From NCBI GenBank assembly GCA_050998805.1, contig JBPCPV010000025.1, forward strand, positions 62,001 through 126,000: 64,000 nucleotides of DNA, given 5' to 3'. The DNA comes from JAICKM01 sp050998805. GTDB taxonomy: Bacteria; Chloroflexota; Chloroflexia; QHBQ01; JAICKM01. Positions 57,406 to 64,000 of the stretch are shown in pieces (the first letter of the stretch is position 1; the number at the start of each line of letters is the position of its first letter). Under the pieces are notes generated by a model. That model did no database searches and was not told the DNA's origin. It saw only the letters and a program-made list of their open reading frames with translations. The position numbers were made by a program, and so were the translations under genes.

Positions 57406-57434
57406 AGTATAAAGCCAAACCCCGATTGCGTCAA
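57406..57434 (-). promoter_or_regulatory. Promoter for the kinase-FHA-PP2C group
   Basis: TTGACG, 17-nt spacer, TATACT on the minus strand; ATG 8 nt after the -10. Confidence 0.7.
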
Positions 57435-57512
57435 GCTAGGGCAACACCAAGCCGAGGGGCGGCTTTAGAGCGTCCCCCAGCTTGGATTAGACCGCGTCCA
57501 TAAAGCTGCCTG

Positions 57513-57537
57513 TGTAGGAGCGGGTTTGAAACCCGCC
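57513..57537. repeat. TGTAGGAGCGGGTTTGAAACCCGCC element, copy 2
   Basis: Related to the copy at 38145, with GGGTTT/AAACCC arms. Confidence 0.7.
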
Positions 57538-57571
57538 CTCACACATCAGAAGCCCTTCTTAAGACGCGCTC

Positions 57572-58153
57572 TTAGATCGTTTGACGGCCAGCGGGGGATA
57601 CTCCACCCTCCAGCTGCGACGTGCAGTTCGGGCAGCGGGTCGCTTGCCGCGGGATGTTCGATATACAGTACTGGCAGACTTTGGTGGTGACTTCGGGGGT
57701 CGAGGCTTTGCTCTGCGTGGTCATGCGGCCTACCGAGATCACGATCAGGTAGAGCACGGTGCCCACGATCAGGAAGGTAATCACCGCGTTGATGAATAGC
57801 CCGTAGTTGATCGTGGCCGCGCCTGCCGCCTTGGCCGCCGCTATATTCGGGTACGCCTTGTCCGACAGATTGATGAACAGGCTGGTGAAGTCTATCCCGC
57901 CCAGCAGCGCGCCGATCGGCGGCATGATGATGTCGTTGACCAGTGAGCTGACCACAGCGCCGAACGCCACGCCGATGATCACGGCAGTAGCCAGGTCGAA
58001 TACGTTGCCCCGGAACAGGAACTCTTTGAGGCTTTTTGGCTTCTCACCGCTGCCCTCGCCTCCCTCCCCGGCCTTTTCCTGTAGCTTATCACGCAGGTCG
58101 TCGGCTCCTGGTGCGGCGCCTCCTGCCGGGGCCTGGTCTGTTGTATCAGCCAT
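57572..58153 (-). CDS. mscL: Large-conductance mechanosensitive channel with C-terminal zinc ribbon
   Basis: 193 residues; typical MscL is 130-150. The pore helix FLFRGNVFDLATAVIIGVAFGAVVSSLVNDIIMPPIGAL and the second helix (INAVITFLIVGTVLYLIVI) are clear. The extra length is an N-terminal acidic/Gly-rich extension (about 1-40) and a C-terminal zinc ribbon (VCQYCISNIPRQATRCPNC), replacing the usual charged bundle. The start ATG 58153 follows GAGGAGG. It releases solutes on hypo-osmotic shock. The zinc ribbon is shared with the three neighbouring signalling proteins. Confidence 0.94.
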   Translation of the reverse strand: MADTTDQAPAGGAAPGADDLRDKLQEKAGEGGEGSGEKPKSLKEFLFRGNVFDLATAVIIGVAFGAVVSSLVNDIIMPPIGALLGGIDFTSLFINLSDKAYPNIAAAKAAGAATINYGLFINAVITFLIVGTVLYLIVISVGRMTTQSKASTPEVTTKVCQYCISNIPRQATRCPNCTSQLEGGVSPAGRQTI

Positions 58154-58251
58154 ATCGTATCCTCCTCTTCGATGCAAAATCCACTACCGGAGATAGCCCA
58201 ACGCCCGTCCCGATCGCCACCTCCGCACGCCGGAGGCGCTACGGCGAGCCA

Positions 58252-58280
58252 ATTGTTGCACAGTCGCACTTGTTTGTCAA
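58252..58280 (-). promoter_or_regulatory. Promoter for mscL
   Basis: TTGACA, 17-nt spacer, AACAAT on the minus strand. Confidence 0.6.
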
Positions 58281-58302
58281 TACCCCTCCGCTACTGTCTG
58301 AG

Positions 58303-58314
58303 ATATGGTATAAT
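58303..58314 (+). promoter_or_regulatory. Extended -10 promoter for the NfeD-like/flotillin pair
   Basis: GATATGGTATAAT without a good -35. Confidence 0.6.
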
Positions 58315-58384
58315 ATAGCAGGAAGCCGCTGTAACCCGGCTCCCCTTGCTCGCGTATATAAAGGCGAACGGAAAGGACTCTCAG

Positions 58385-59167
58385 GTGTTTTTCGGCACGG
58401 ATTGGCTCACAAACCTCTACATCGGCTGTTTCCTCTTCGGCTTATTCTTCACCGCAGTCGCGCTCTTCTTTAACCTCGGCCACTTCGGCGCGGCGCACGG
58501 CCACGTTGGGCACGCTGCTCACGGTCCGCACATCGGCGGGCATAGTCAGGCCGGGGCACACGGTCACACTGGCGCGCATGGGCACGGCGCTCAACATTCC
58601 TCCCCTGCCCACGGTCCTCTGCCGAATATCGCCGAGCAGATGGACTCGCTCAGTCCCCTCAACGTGCCGACGATCATGGCCTCTCTCACCTGGTTCGGCG
58701 GCTCCGGCTACATCTACCGCAACTCGCTCGGCTTCGACGGCACCACAAGCCTCCTGTTCGCGGTCGGCACCGCGCTCGTCGGGGGCTGGCTGCTCTTCCT
58801 GATCCTCAGCCGTGTGCTCTGGGCCGGACAGACGATGCCGATGCGCCGCGCCGATTATTTTCTGCCCGGCACCCACGCCCGCGTCGTCAGCAGCATCGCC
58901 GCAGGCGGCACCGGCGAGATCGTCTTCATCAAGGGCGGCAGCCGCCGCGTCGAGGGCGCTCGCAGCGAGGACGGCACAGCCCTCCCGAAGGGGATCGAGG
59001 TCGTCATCGCCCGCTATGACAAGGGCCTGGCTTATGTCCAACCCCTCGTCGGCCCCGCCGACACGCCGCCGGAGCTAGCCCTCGTGGACACGCTCCATGA
59101 AGAGACTACACAACCCCTGACCGCCGGACTCCCGGCCGTCACACACGATCTGAGGAACCGACAGTAG
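58385..59167 (+). CDS. NfeD-like membrane protein with histidine-rich loop
   Basis: 260 residues. Membrane helix 1 (LYIGCFLFGLFFTAVALFF) is followed by a loop of about 45 residues very rich in His and Gly (HGHVGHAAHGPHIGGH and on). Two further helices follow, then a soluble beta-rich domain (GTHARVVSSIAAGGTGEIVFIKGGSRRVEGARSEDG) of the OB-fold NfeD type. The GTG at 58385 is chosen for the AAAGGA site 9 nt upstream; the TTG at 58346 lacks one. The flotillin gene follows after 49 nt, the usual NfeD-flotillin pairing. The His-rich loop could bind zinc, copper or nickel, which is inference. Confidence 0.77.
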   Translation: MFFGTDWLTNLYIGCFLFGLFFTAVALFFNLGHFGAAHGHVGHAAHGPHIGGHSQAGAHGHTGAHGHGAQHSSPAHGPLPNIAEQMDSLSPLNVPTIMASLTWFGGSGYIYRNSLGFDGTTSLLFAVGTALVGGWLLFLILSRVLWAGQTMPMRRADYFLPGTHARVVSSIAAGGTGEIVFIKGGSRRVEGARSEDGTALPKGIEVVIARYDKGLAYVQPLVGPADTPPELALVDTLHEETTQPLTAGLPAVTHDLRNRQ

Positions 59168-59216
59168 CGCTCCCCCGAAAGGAGCGTGTCATGTCATGTA
59201 AGGAGATTAAGTACAG

Positions 59217-60740
59217 ATGGACCTCACATGGTTTATCGTCGCCGGCTTAGTATTCGTTTTCTTCGCCGCGCTGATCCTGGTCACGAGTATGTTCCGCAAG
59301 GTCGGCCCGAACGAAGCCCTGATCGTCTATGGCCTCGGCATGAAGGAGCCGCGCGTCGTCAAGGGCGGCGGCACGATCGTCGTGCCGATGGTGCAGACCG
59401 CGCGCAGCCTCTCGCTCGAGCTGATGTCGTTCGACGTTGCCCCCACCCAAGACCTCTACACTCGCCAGGGCGTCGCCGTCACGGTCGAGGCGGTGGCCCA
59501 GATCAAGGTGAAGAGCGACCCCGAAAGTATACGAACCGCCTCCGAGCAGTTCCTCAACAAAACACCCCAAGAGCGCGAGAACCTGATCCGGCTCGTGATG
59601 GAGGGCCACTTGCGCGGCATCGTCGGCCAGCTCTCTGTCGAGGAGATCGTCAAGCAGCCCGAGATGGTCGCTGACAAGATGCGCGCGACCTCAGCCGAGG
59701 ACATGGCGAAGATGGGCCTCGAGATCATCTCCTTCACCATCAAGGATGTGCGCGACCAGAACGACTACATCGTGAACATGAGCAAGCCCGAGAACGCGGC
59801 TATCCGGCGGGCCGCCGCCATCGCCGAGGCCGAAGCCAGCCGCGACATCGCCATGCGCCAGGCGCAGACGATGCGCGAGGCGTCGGTCGCCAAAGCACAG
59901 GCCGACCAGGAGCGCGTGATCGCCGAGACCGCCTCCTCAACCAAGCAGGCCGAGGCCCAGCGCGACCTCGAAGTTGCCCGCGCCGATTACACCGCGAAGG
60001 TCCAGAGGCAGAAGGCCGCCTCCGACAAGGCTTACGACATCGAGTCGAGCGTGCAGCAGCAGCAGGTGGTCGCCGCCCAGGTCGGCATCGAGCGCGTGCA
60101 GCGCGAAGAGCAGATCAAGGTCCAGGACGCCGAGATCCTCCGCGTTGAGCGTGAACTGATCGCCACGGTGCTCAAGCAGGCCGAGATCGAAAAGAAGCGC
60201 GTCGAGACCCTCGCCGATGCCGAGCGCCAGCGCCGCATCCTCGAGGCGCAGGGCGCAGCCGAGGCCGTGAGGCTCGGCGGCGGCGGCCAGGCCGACGCCA
60301 GCCGCGTGCAGGGCCTCGCCGACGCCGACGTTATCCGCGCCCGTGGGCAGGCCGAGGCCGATGCGATGCACATGCGGGCCGGAGCGTTCAAGGAGTATAA
60401 CGAGGCTGCCGTTCTCGATAAGCTCATCAGCACCATGCCCGAGGTGATCGGCAACATCAGCAGGCCCCTCAGCCAGGTGGACAAGATCACCATCGTCTCT
60501 ACCGGCGACGGCAGCAACGGCATGGGCGCACATCAGCTCACCGGGGACATCACCCGCATCGTGGCCCAGTTCCCCGCGCTCGTCGAAACCCTCACCGGCG
60601 TCAAACTCAGCGACCTGATGAGCCGCGTCGCCGGCCTCGACACCGCTCCGCCGCCCACCGGCAACGGGCACAGCACTGACAGCAGCATCATCGAGGGCAA
60701 GGCCATCGTCGGCGCTCCACCCCCAGACAAAAAGCCGTAG
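59217..60740 (+). CDS. floT: Flotillin family protein
   Basis: 507 residues. An N-terminal membrane anchor (FIVAGLVFVFFAALILVTSMF), an SPFH/PHB domain (about 30-200; VGPNEALIVYGLG, TRQGVAVTVEAVAQIKVK, LRGIVGQLSVEEIVKQP), then a long Ala/Glu-rich coiled coil (about 200-400). The C-terminal tail has VDKITIVSTGDGSNG. It scaffolds membrane microdomains. Its start ATG has AAGGAGAT 11 nt before it. With the upstream NfeD-like protein it forms the common two-gene pair. Confidence 0.93.
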   Translation: MDLTWFIVAGLVFVFFAALILVTSMFRKVGPNEALIVYGLGMKEPRVVKGGGTIVVPMVQTARSLSLELMSFDVAPTQDLYTRQGVAVTVEAVAQIKVKSDPESIRTASEQFLNKTPQERENLIRLVMEGHLRGIVGQLSVEEIVKQPEMVADKMRATSAEDMAKMGLEIISFTIKDVRDQNDYIVNMSKPENAAIRRAAAIAEAEASRDIAMRQAQTMREASVAKAQADQERVIAETASSTKQAEAQRDLEVARADYTAKVQRQKAASDKAYDIESSVQQQQVVAAQVGIERVQREEQIKVQDAEILRVERELIATVLKQAEIEKKRVETLADAERQRRILEAQGAAEAVRLGGGGQADASRVQGLADADVIRARGQAEADAMHMRAGAFKEYNEAAVLDKLISTMPEVIGNISRPLSQVDKITIVSTGDGSNGMGAHQLTGDITRIVAQFPALVETLTGVKLSDLMSRVAGLDTAPPPTGNGHSTDSSIIEGKAIVGAPPPDKKP

Positions 60741-60759
60741 GACACTGCCTGCTCCGCAT

Positions 60760-60788
60760 TTGACACTCCGATCAAGAAGCCGTATAAT
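60760..60788 (+). promoter_or_regulatory. Perfect consensus promoter for rpmH-rnpA
   Basis: TTGACA, 17-nt spacer, TATAAT; leader of about 58 nt. Confidence 0.92.
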
Positions 60789-60852
60789 GGGCAAGTATAT
60801 CGCGGACCGACACAACACTGTCATATGACGACAAGGGAGTACCTAACCGTTA

Positions 60853-61014
60853 ATGCCTAAGCGTACTTACCAGCCGAAGCGCATACCGCGCAAGCGCGAA
60901 CACGGGTTTATGAAGAGAATGGCGAGCCGCGGAGGCCGCGCAGTCCTCGCCGCACGCCGGCTCAAGGGCCGCTATCGCCTCACAATCGCCGGCGAACAGA
61001 AAGGCCCTCGCTAA
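60853..61014 (+). CDS. rpmH: Ribosomal protein bL34
   Basis: 53 residues (too short for routine ORF calling). It begins MPKRTYQPKRIPRKREHGF and continues MKRMASRGGRAVLAARRLKGR, the bL34 signature. A ribosome site AAGGGAG lies about 14 nt upstream. It heads the conserved rpmH-rnpA-yidD-yidC-jag cluster; dnaA, often divergent here, is replaced by flotillin. Confidence 0.97.
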   Translation: MPKRTYQPKRIPRKREHGFMKRMASRGGRAVLAARRLKGRYRLTIAGEQKGPR

Positions 61015-61015
61015 A

Positions 61016-61402
61016 ATCCGCTTCACGCGGGAGCACCGCCTGTCGCGGGCGGGCGATATAGAGCGGGTGCGCCGCGCGGGCCGCGCGTGGAGCGTGGGCC
61101 CACTGGTGCTGGTTGTGGCCCCCGGTCAGCCCGGCGCGCCGACCCGCATGGCGGTCATCGCCGGCAAGAAGGTCGGAAGCTCGGTCGAACGCAACCTCAG
61201 CAAGCGGCGCTTGCGTGAAGCCTTTCGGGGTCGGCTTCCGTATATAAAGAAAGGCTGGGATCTGCTGCTCATAGCGCGCCCCAGCATCCTGCAATCCGAC
61301 TTCCGCCGCGTCGAGGCGGCATTGGCCGAGAGCCTGAAACGGGCGCACTTGTATGAAGAAACCGGCGATGTGGTTGATACGCCTCTACCAGAGGACAATT
61401 AG
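61016..61402 (+). CDS. rnpA: Ribonuclease P protein component, probable AUC start
   Basis: About 128 residues from 61016. RnpA cleaves tRNA 5' leaders with RNase P RNA. The core KKVGSSVERNLSKRRLREAFR is the RNR signature, and WDLLLIARPSILQSDF follows. The conserved N-terminus (RFTREHRLSRAGDIERVRRAGRAW) has no ATG, GTG or TTG before it back to the in-frame stop at 60911. The first usual start, GTG 61067, would delete that segment. AUC 61016, 2 nt past the rpmH stop with AAAGG 10 nt upstream, would restore normal length. Its end overlaps yidD by 50 bp. Confidence 0.88.
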   Translation: MRFTREHRLSRAGDIERVRRAGRAWSVGPLVLVVAPGQPGAPTRMAVIAGKKVGSSVERNLSKRRLREAFRGRLPYIKKGWDLLLIARPSILQSDFRRVEAALAESLKRAHLYEETGDVVDTPLPEDN

Positions 61403-61562
61403 CCGAGCGTTGCCGCCGAGTTGTAGGTTCGTGCCAAGCTGCTCGGAATACGGCTACCAGGCCATCGAGAAGTACGGTTTTCTTAGAGGCTCAGTAATGG
61501 CCGGTTGGCGCATCTTGCGCTGCAACCCCTACAATGACGGCGGGTTCGACCCCGTTCCCTGA
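61353..61562 (+). CDS. yidD: Membrane protein insertion efficiency factor YidD
   Basis: 69 residues. The three-Cys signature PPSCRFVPSCSEYGYQAI and RCNPYNDGGFDPVP are diagnostic. It begins within rnpA and is followed by yidC after 27 nt; it helps membrane protein insertion. Confidence 0.95.
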   Translation: MKKPAMWLIRLYQRTISRALPPSCRFVPSCSEYGYQAIEKYGFLRGSVMAGWRILRCNPYNDGGFDPVP

Positions 61563-61589
61563 CCGGGGTATTCTTAAGGAGCATTTTGG

Positions 61590-62732
61590 GTGGGAATTGA
61601 CGTTCCGGGCTGGATACAAGTTGTACAGTTGCTCAAAGGATTGCTGCAAGCGATCAACTCTGTAGTCGGCAGTCCCGGTATAGCCATCATTATCTTTACG
61701 TTCATCGTCAAGACGGCGATGCTGCCGCTTACCCTCAAATCGTTCCGCTCCATGCGGCAGATGCAGCGCATCCAGCCACTCATCAAAGAGGTCAACAAGC
61801 GGTACAAAGACGACAAGACCAAGCAGCAAGCCGAGGTCATGCGCGTCTACAAGGAACACGGCGTGAACCCCGCAGGCGGCTGCCTGCCGGCCCTCATCCA
61901 AATGCCGATTTTCTTCGCCCTCTCCCAGGCGCTCTACGAGCTGGTCGGCCTCCGCCCACCCGTCCACGGCGACCCCAGCTTCACCCACGCCTTCCTCTGG
62001 GTGCCGAGCCTAGCCCACGCAGACCCGCTCTTTATCTGGCCGGTCGTCTCCGCGTTCCTCCAGTTCATCAACACCCGTGTCTCCCAACCCTACGGCGTCA
62101 ACAAGAACATGGACTCGCAGCAGGCCATGACGAACAATATCATGCAGTTCATGCCGGTAATGATGCTCGTCTTCTATTCCAACTTCCCGGCAGGCGCGGT
62201 GATCTACTGGACCTTCCAGGCGCTCTTCGGCATCGTCCAGACCTATTTCGTCAACGGCTTCGGCACTCTGCCCGACCTTCCGGGCCTCCACTGGCTCCCC
62301 AAGAAGCCGCTGCCCGTGCCCACGCCCAGGATCCTCGAGGAAGTGGCCGAGATCGACGCCCGCGCCGACACCGAGAAGCGCCCCGCCCGCGTGAGCAAAC
62401 CCGTGATTGCGGTTGCGGCAGCCTCCGGCGGCGCTGCCGCCGCCTATCGTCTCCCCGATAGACGCCCGCAGATCGCCACCAACGGCAATACCGACGGCAA
62501 CCGCCGCAAAGGCTTCATGGAGAAGATGATGGAGCAGGCCCAGGCCCTTGCCGCCGAGCAGGAGCGCGTCAAGCAAGAGGCTGCCGCAGCCCGCGCCGCA
62601 GAGAGCGAGGCAGTAGAAGCCACAGACGGCAACGGCTTCAAGGCTAAAGTCGGCGGCAACGGCTCCGGCATGGAAAGCGCCGAGATGCCGACCGCCGCCA
62701 CTCTACCCGCCAAGCGAAAAAACAGACGCTAA
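61590..62732 (+). CDS. yidC: Membrane protein insertase YidC/Oxa1
   Basis: 380 residues. Five membrane segments of the Gram-positive-type short YidC without the large periplasmic domain: LLKGLLQAINSVVGSPGIAI, FIVKTAMLPLTLKSFRSM, cytosolic hairpin (MRQMQRIQPLIKEVNKRYKDDKTKQQ), GGCLPALIQMPIFFALSQAL, MTNNIMQFMPVMMLVFYSNFPAG. The last 120 residues are a charged/Ala-rich tail, likely for ribosome contact. It starts at GTG 61590 with AAGGAG. Confidence 0.96.
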   Translation: MGIDVPGWIQVVQLLKGLLQAINSVVGSPGIAIIIFTFIVKTAMLPLTLKSFRSMRQMQRIQPLIKEVNKRYKDDKTKQQAEVMRVYKEHGVNPAGGCLPALIQMPIFFALSQALYELVGLRPPVHGDPSFTHAFLWVPSLAHADPLFIWPVVSAFLQFINTRVSQPYGVNKNMDSQQAMTNNIMQFMPVMMLVFYSNFPAGAVIYWTFQALFGIVQTYFVNGFGTLPDLPGLHWLPKKPLPVPTPRILEEVAEIDARADTEKRPARVSKPVIAVAAASGGAAAAYRLPDRRPQIATNGNTDGNRRKGFMEKMMEQAQALAAEQERVKQEAAAARAAESEAVEATDGNGFKAKVGGNGSGMESAEMPTAATLPAKRKNRR

Positions 62733-62756
62733 AGCCAACGGAGGAAGAATACCCCC

Positions 62757-63875
62757 ATGACAATGCGACAGGTTGAGATCCAGGCACGCAGCGTTGACGA
62801 GGCCGTGCGCCTGGCTCTTGAGCAGTTGGGCCGCACCCGCGAACAGGTTGATGTCCAGGTCGTCAGCGGTGCCGAGACCGGCAGCGACGACGACGAGGTA
62901 CTGGTACGTGTGACCGCACGCGAGCAACTCTCCGGCACCCGCGCCCGCCCGCCCATACGCGAAGCCCAGCCTCCTCCCGCCGCCGAGATCGAGGAAGAGG
63001 ATAGCCCAGACCGCCCGCCGCCCGGCAACAGCCGCTTCGAGCCTGCCCGCCCGCCCGCTCCCCGCGGCAACGAACGCTACCCCGCCCCGCCGCCCAGCAA
63101 CAGCCGCTTCGACCGCAGCCGCCCCCCCGGCGGCCCGCCATCCCGACGGCCCCTAGCCCCCCCACGCGGCAACGAACGCTTCGACCGCCCCCAGCGGGGC
63201 GGCAACCAACGCTTCGACCGATTCGACCGCGACCGCCCGCCGCGCGGCAACGAACGCCTCGACCGGCCCTACACCGGCTCGGAGCCGCTGCCCCTCGGCG
63301 AGATCACCATTGACGCCGCCCTCGAGCCGATGCGCGAGAACGACGAGCGCAGCTTCGACACCCCTGCCGATGCCGTCGCCCCCGTCGCCGCCGAGATCCT
63401 CCAGAAGCTGCTCGTCGGTATGAGCTTCCGGGGCGGCATCACCCGCCACGACCCCCAGGCCGAGGCTGAGGTCAACTCCGGCGACACCGATCCCTCTGTC
63501 GTGCTCAACATCACCGGCCTCTCCGAGGACGACCAGGAGCTGCTTACCGGTCGGCGCGGAGAAAACCTGACCGCGCTACAGTTCATGGTGAATCTCATGC
63601 TCGGCGCACAGACCGACCTCTGGGCACGCATCGTCGTGGATGTGGACGGATACCGCATCAAACGCCGCGCCGCCCTTAACATGATCGCCGAGCGCGCCGC
63701 CGAGCGCGTGATCGAGCAGGGCACGCCATATCCTCTCGAACCGATGTCGCCCTATGATCGCCGCCTTGTCCATATCGCCCTCTCCGAACACCCCCAGGTG
63801 ATGACCGAAAGCACCGGCGAAGGCGAGGAGCGCCGCGTCGTCGTCATGCGCCGCGACGAGGCCGACGGTCAGTAG
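62757..63875 (+). CDS. jag: RNA-binding protein Jag/KhpB with a repetitive linker
   Basis: 372 residues. Jag-N domain (1-60, VEIQARSVDEAVRLALEQLG), then a disordered linker (about 70-185) rich in repeated GNSRF/GNERF/SNSRF motifs, a KH domain (about 200-295; LNITGLSEDDQELLTGRRGENLTALQFMVNLML) and an R3H domain (RAALNMIAERAAERV, YDRRLVHIALSEHPQV). The linker is far longer than usual and Arg/Pro-rich. Start at 62757 or ATG 62763. It is the last of the rpmH cluster; a PfkB kinase gene follows. Confidence 0.94.
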   Translation: MTMRQVEIQARSVDEAVRLALEQLGRTREQVDVQVVSGAETGSDDDEVLVRVTAREQLSGTRARPPIREAQPPPAAEIEEEDSPDRPPPGNSRFEPARPPAPRGNERYPAPPPSNSRFDRSRPPGGPPSRRPLAPPRGNERFDRPQRGGNQRFDRFDRDRPPRGNERLDRPYTGSEPLPLGEITIDAALEPMRENDERSFDTPADAVAPVAAEILQKLLVGMSFRGGITRHDPQAEAEVNSGDTDPSVVLNITGLSEDDQELLTGRRGENLTALQFMVNLMLGAQTDLWARIVVDVDGYRIKRRAALNMIAERAAERVIEQGTPYPLEPMSPYDRRLVHIALSEHPQVMTESTGEGEERRVVVMRRDEADGQ

Positions 63876-63895
63876 GCAGTAGGCGGTAGGCAGCT
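63871..63895. repeat. TAGGCAG/TAGGCGG heptamers
   Basis: Three units after the jag stop, the same family as at 13291. Confidence 0.75.
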
Positions 63896-63898
63896 TAC

Positions 63899-64000
63899 AT
63901 GCCAACCACCCAACAGCCGGCACCCGACTACCTGGTGCTGGGCCATGTCAGCAAAGACCTGCTCGCCGCCGGCAAGACCGCCGCCGGCGGAACCGTGATC
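63899..64000 (+). CDS. PfkB-family carbohydrate kinase, start only
   Basis: The first 34 codons read MPTTQQPAPDYLVLGHVSKD and continue LLAAGKTAAGGTV at the edge of the window. The GHVxxD and GGT pattern is the opening of PfkB (ribokinase-type) kinases. No ribosome site precedes the ATG; the TAGGCRG repeat abuts it. Confidence 0.7.
   Translation, partial: MPTTQQPAPDYLVLGHVSKDLLAAGKTAAGGTVI

Noticed and set aside
60741..60852. Replication origin next to rpmH
   Set aside because: The rpmH-jag cluster is often near oriC, but no DnaA boxes of the TTATCCACA type, AT-rich unwinding region or dnaA gene is visible here.

Overview
The window is GC-rich bacterial chromosome. It is most consistent with a Chloroflexota-type lineage, though the phylum is an inference. 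Supporting signs are secreted proteins with FGYP-type repeats, DUF5107 and DUF1206 proteins, a GC-rich stem-I T-box, many extended -10 promoters of the form TGGTATAAT with start codons almost at the transcription start, and dispersed short repeats whose translation reads VILSAAKNL, SALRTPH or NSKLKTQ. No prophage, IS element or CRISPR array is visible.

Layout. 1-3.1 kb: leucyl aminopeptidase (runs off the left edge), a decayed intergenic stretch with a perfect 26-bp palindrome, and a glycosyltransferase. 3.1-5.4 kb: the most interesting locus. A Ro60-type TROVE protein is preceded on the same strand by a textbook bacterial Y RNA, directly abutted by a CCA-bearing tRNA(Lys,UUU)-like gene whose anticodon stem is split by a 50-nt hairpin insert, then a terminator, then a second short Y-like RNA under a consensus promoter. 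5.4-13.8 kb: secreted DUF5107 protein, a stress/membrane group (DUF1206, two YsnF-type DUF2382 proteins, an MscS-like helix protein), a GT39-like mannosyltransferase and OsmC. 13.9-18.6 kb: leuS, an oppositely oriented membrane gene, a leucine T-box leader, tRNA-Ala(GGC) and inorganic pyrophosphatase. 18.7-32.8 kb: two ABC-2 export systems, two GT4 glycosyltransferases, a DUF6438 protein, an mntR/dtxR-mntH pair with a visible operator, pdxH and a secreted GH5 enzyme. 32.9-42.8 kb: CorC-like protein, stand-alone rpoA, two CrtI-like FAD oxidoreductases, Bcp, an ATP-grasp protein, tRNA-Met/Ile(CAU), tRNA-Thr(CGU), a membrane-anchored Mrr nuclease and mnmG. 42.8-53.3 kb: GH13 lipoprotein, DinB, penicillin acylase, a P22-antirepressor-like gene, a broken MNT antitoxin, a DnaQ-WYL fusion, endonuclease V, a PD40 propeller and two small/stress proteins. 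53.4-58.2 kb: Ser/Thr kinase-FHA, FHA and pseudokinase-PP2C proteins plus MscL, all four carrying a zinc ribbon. 58.3-64 kb: NfeD-like plus flotillin, then rpmH-rnpA-yidD-yidC-jag and the start of a PfkB kinase.

A theme across the window is heptamer tandem repeats (units GTGGTCA, GCGGAGT/GCACTAC, CAAAACT, CTTTCAG, TAGGCRG) and small hairpin repeats. They fill intergenic gaps and are also translated in frame inside leuS, mnmG, the GT39 gene and the gene at 16287. In leuS the hairpin repeat sits exactly where a conserved segment is missing. Coding assignments rest on motif recognition by eye; no database search was run.
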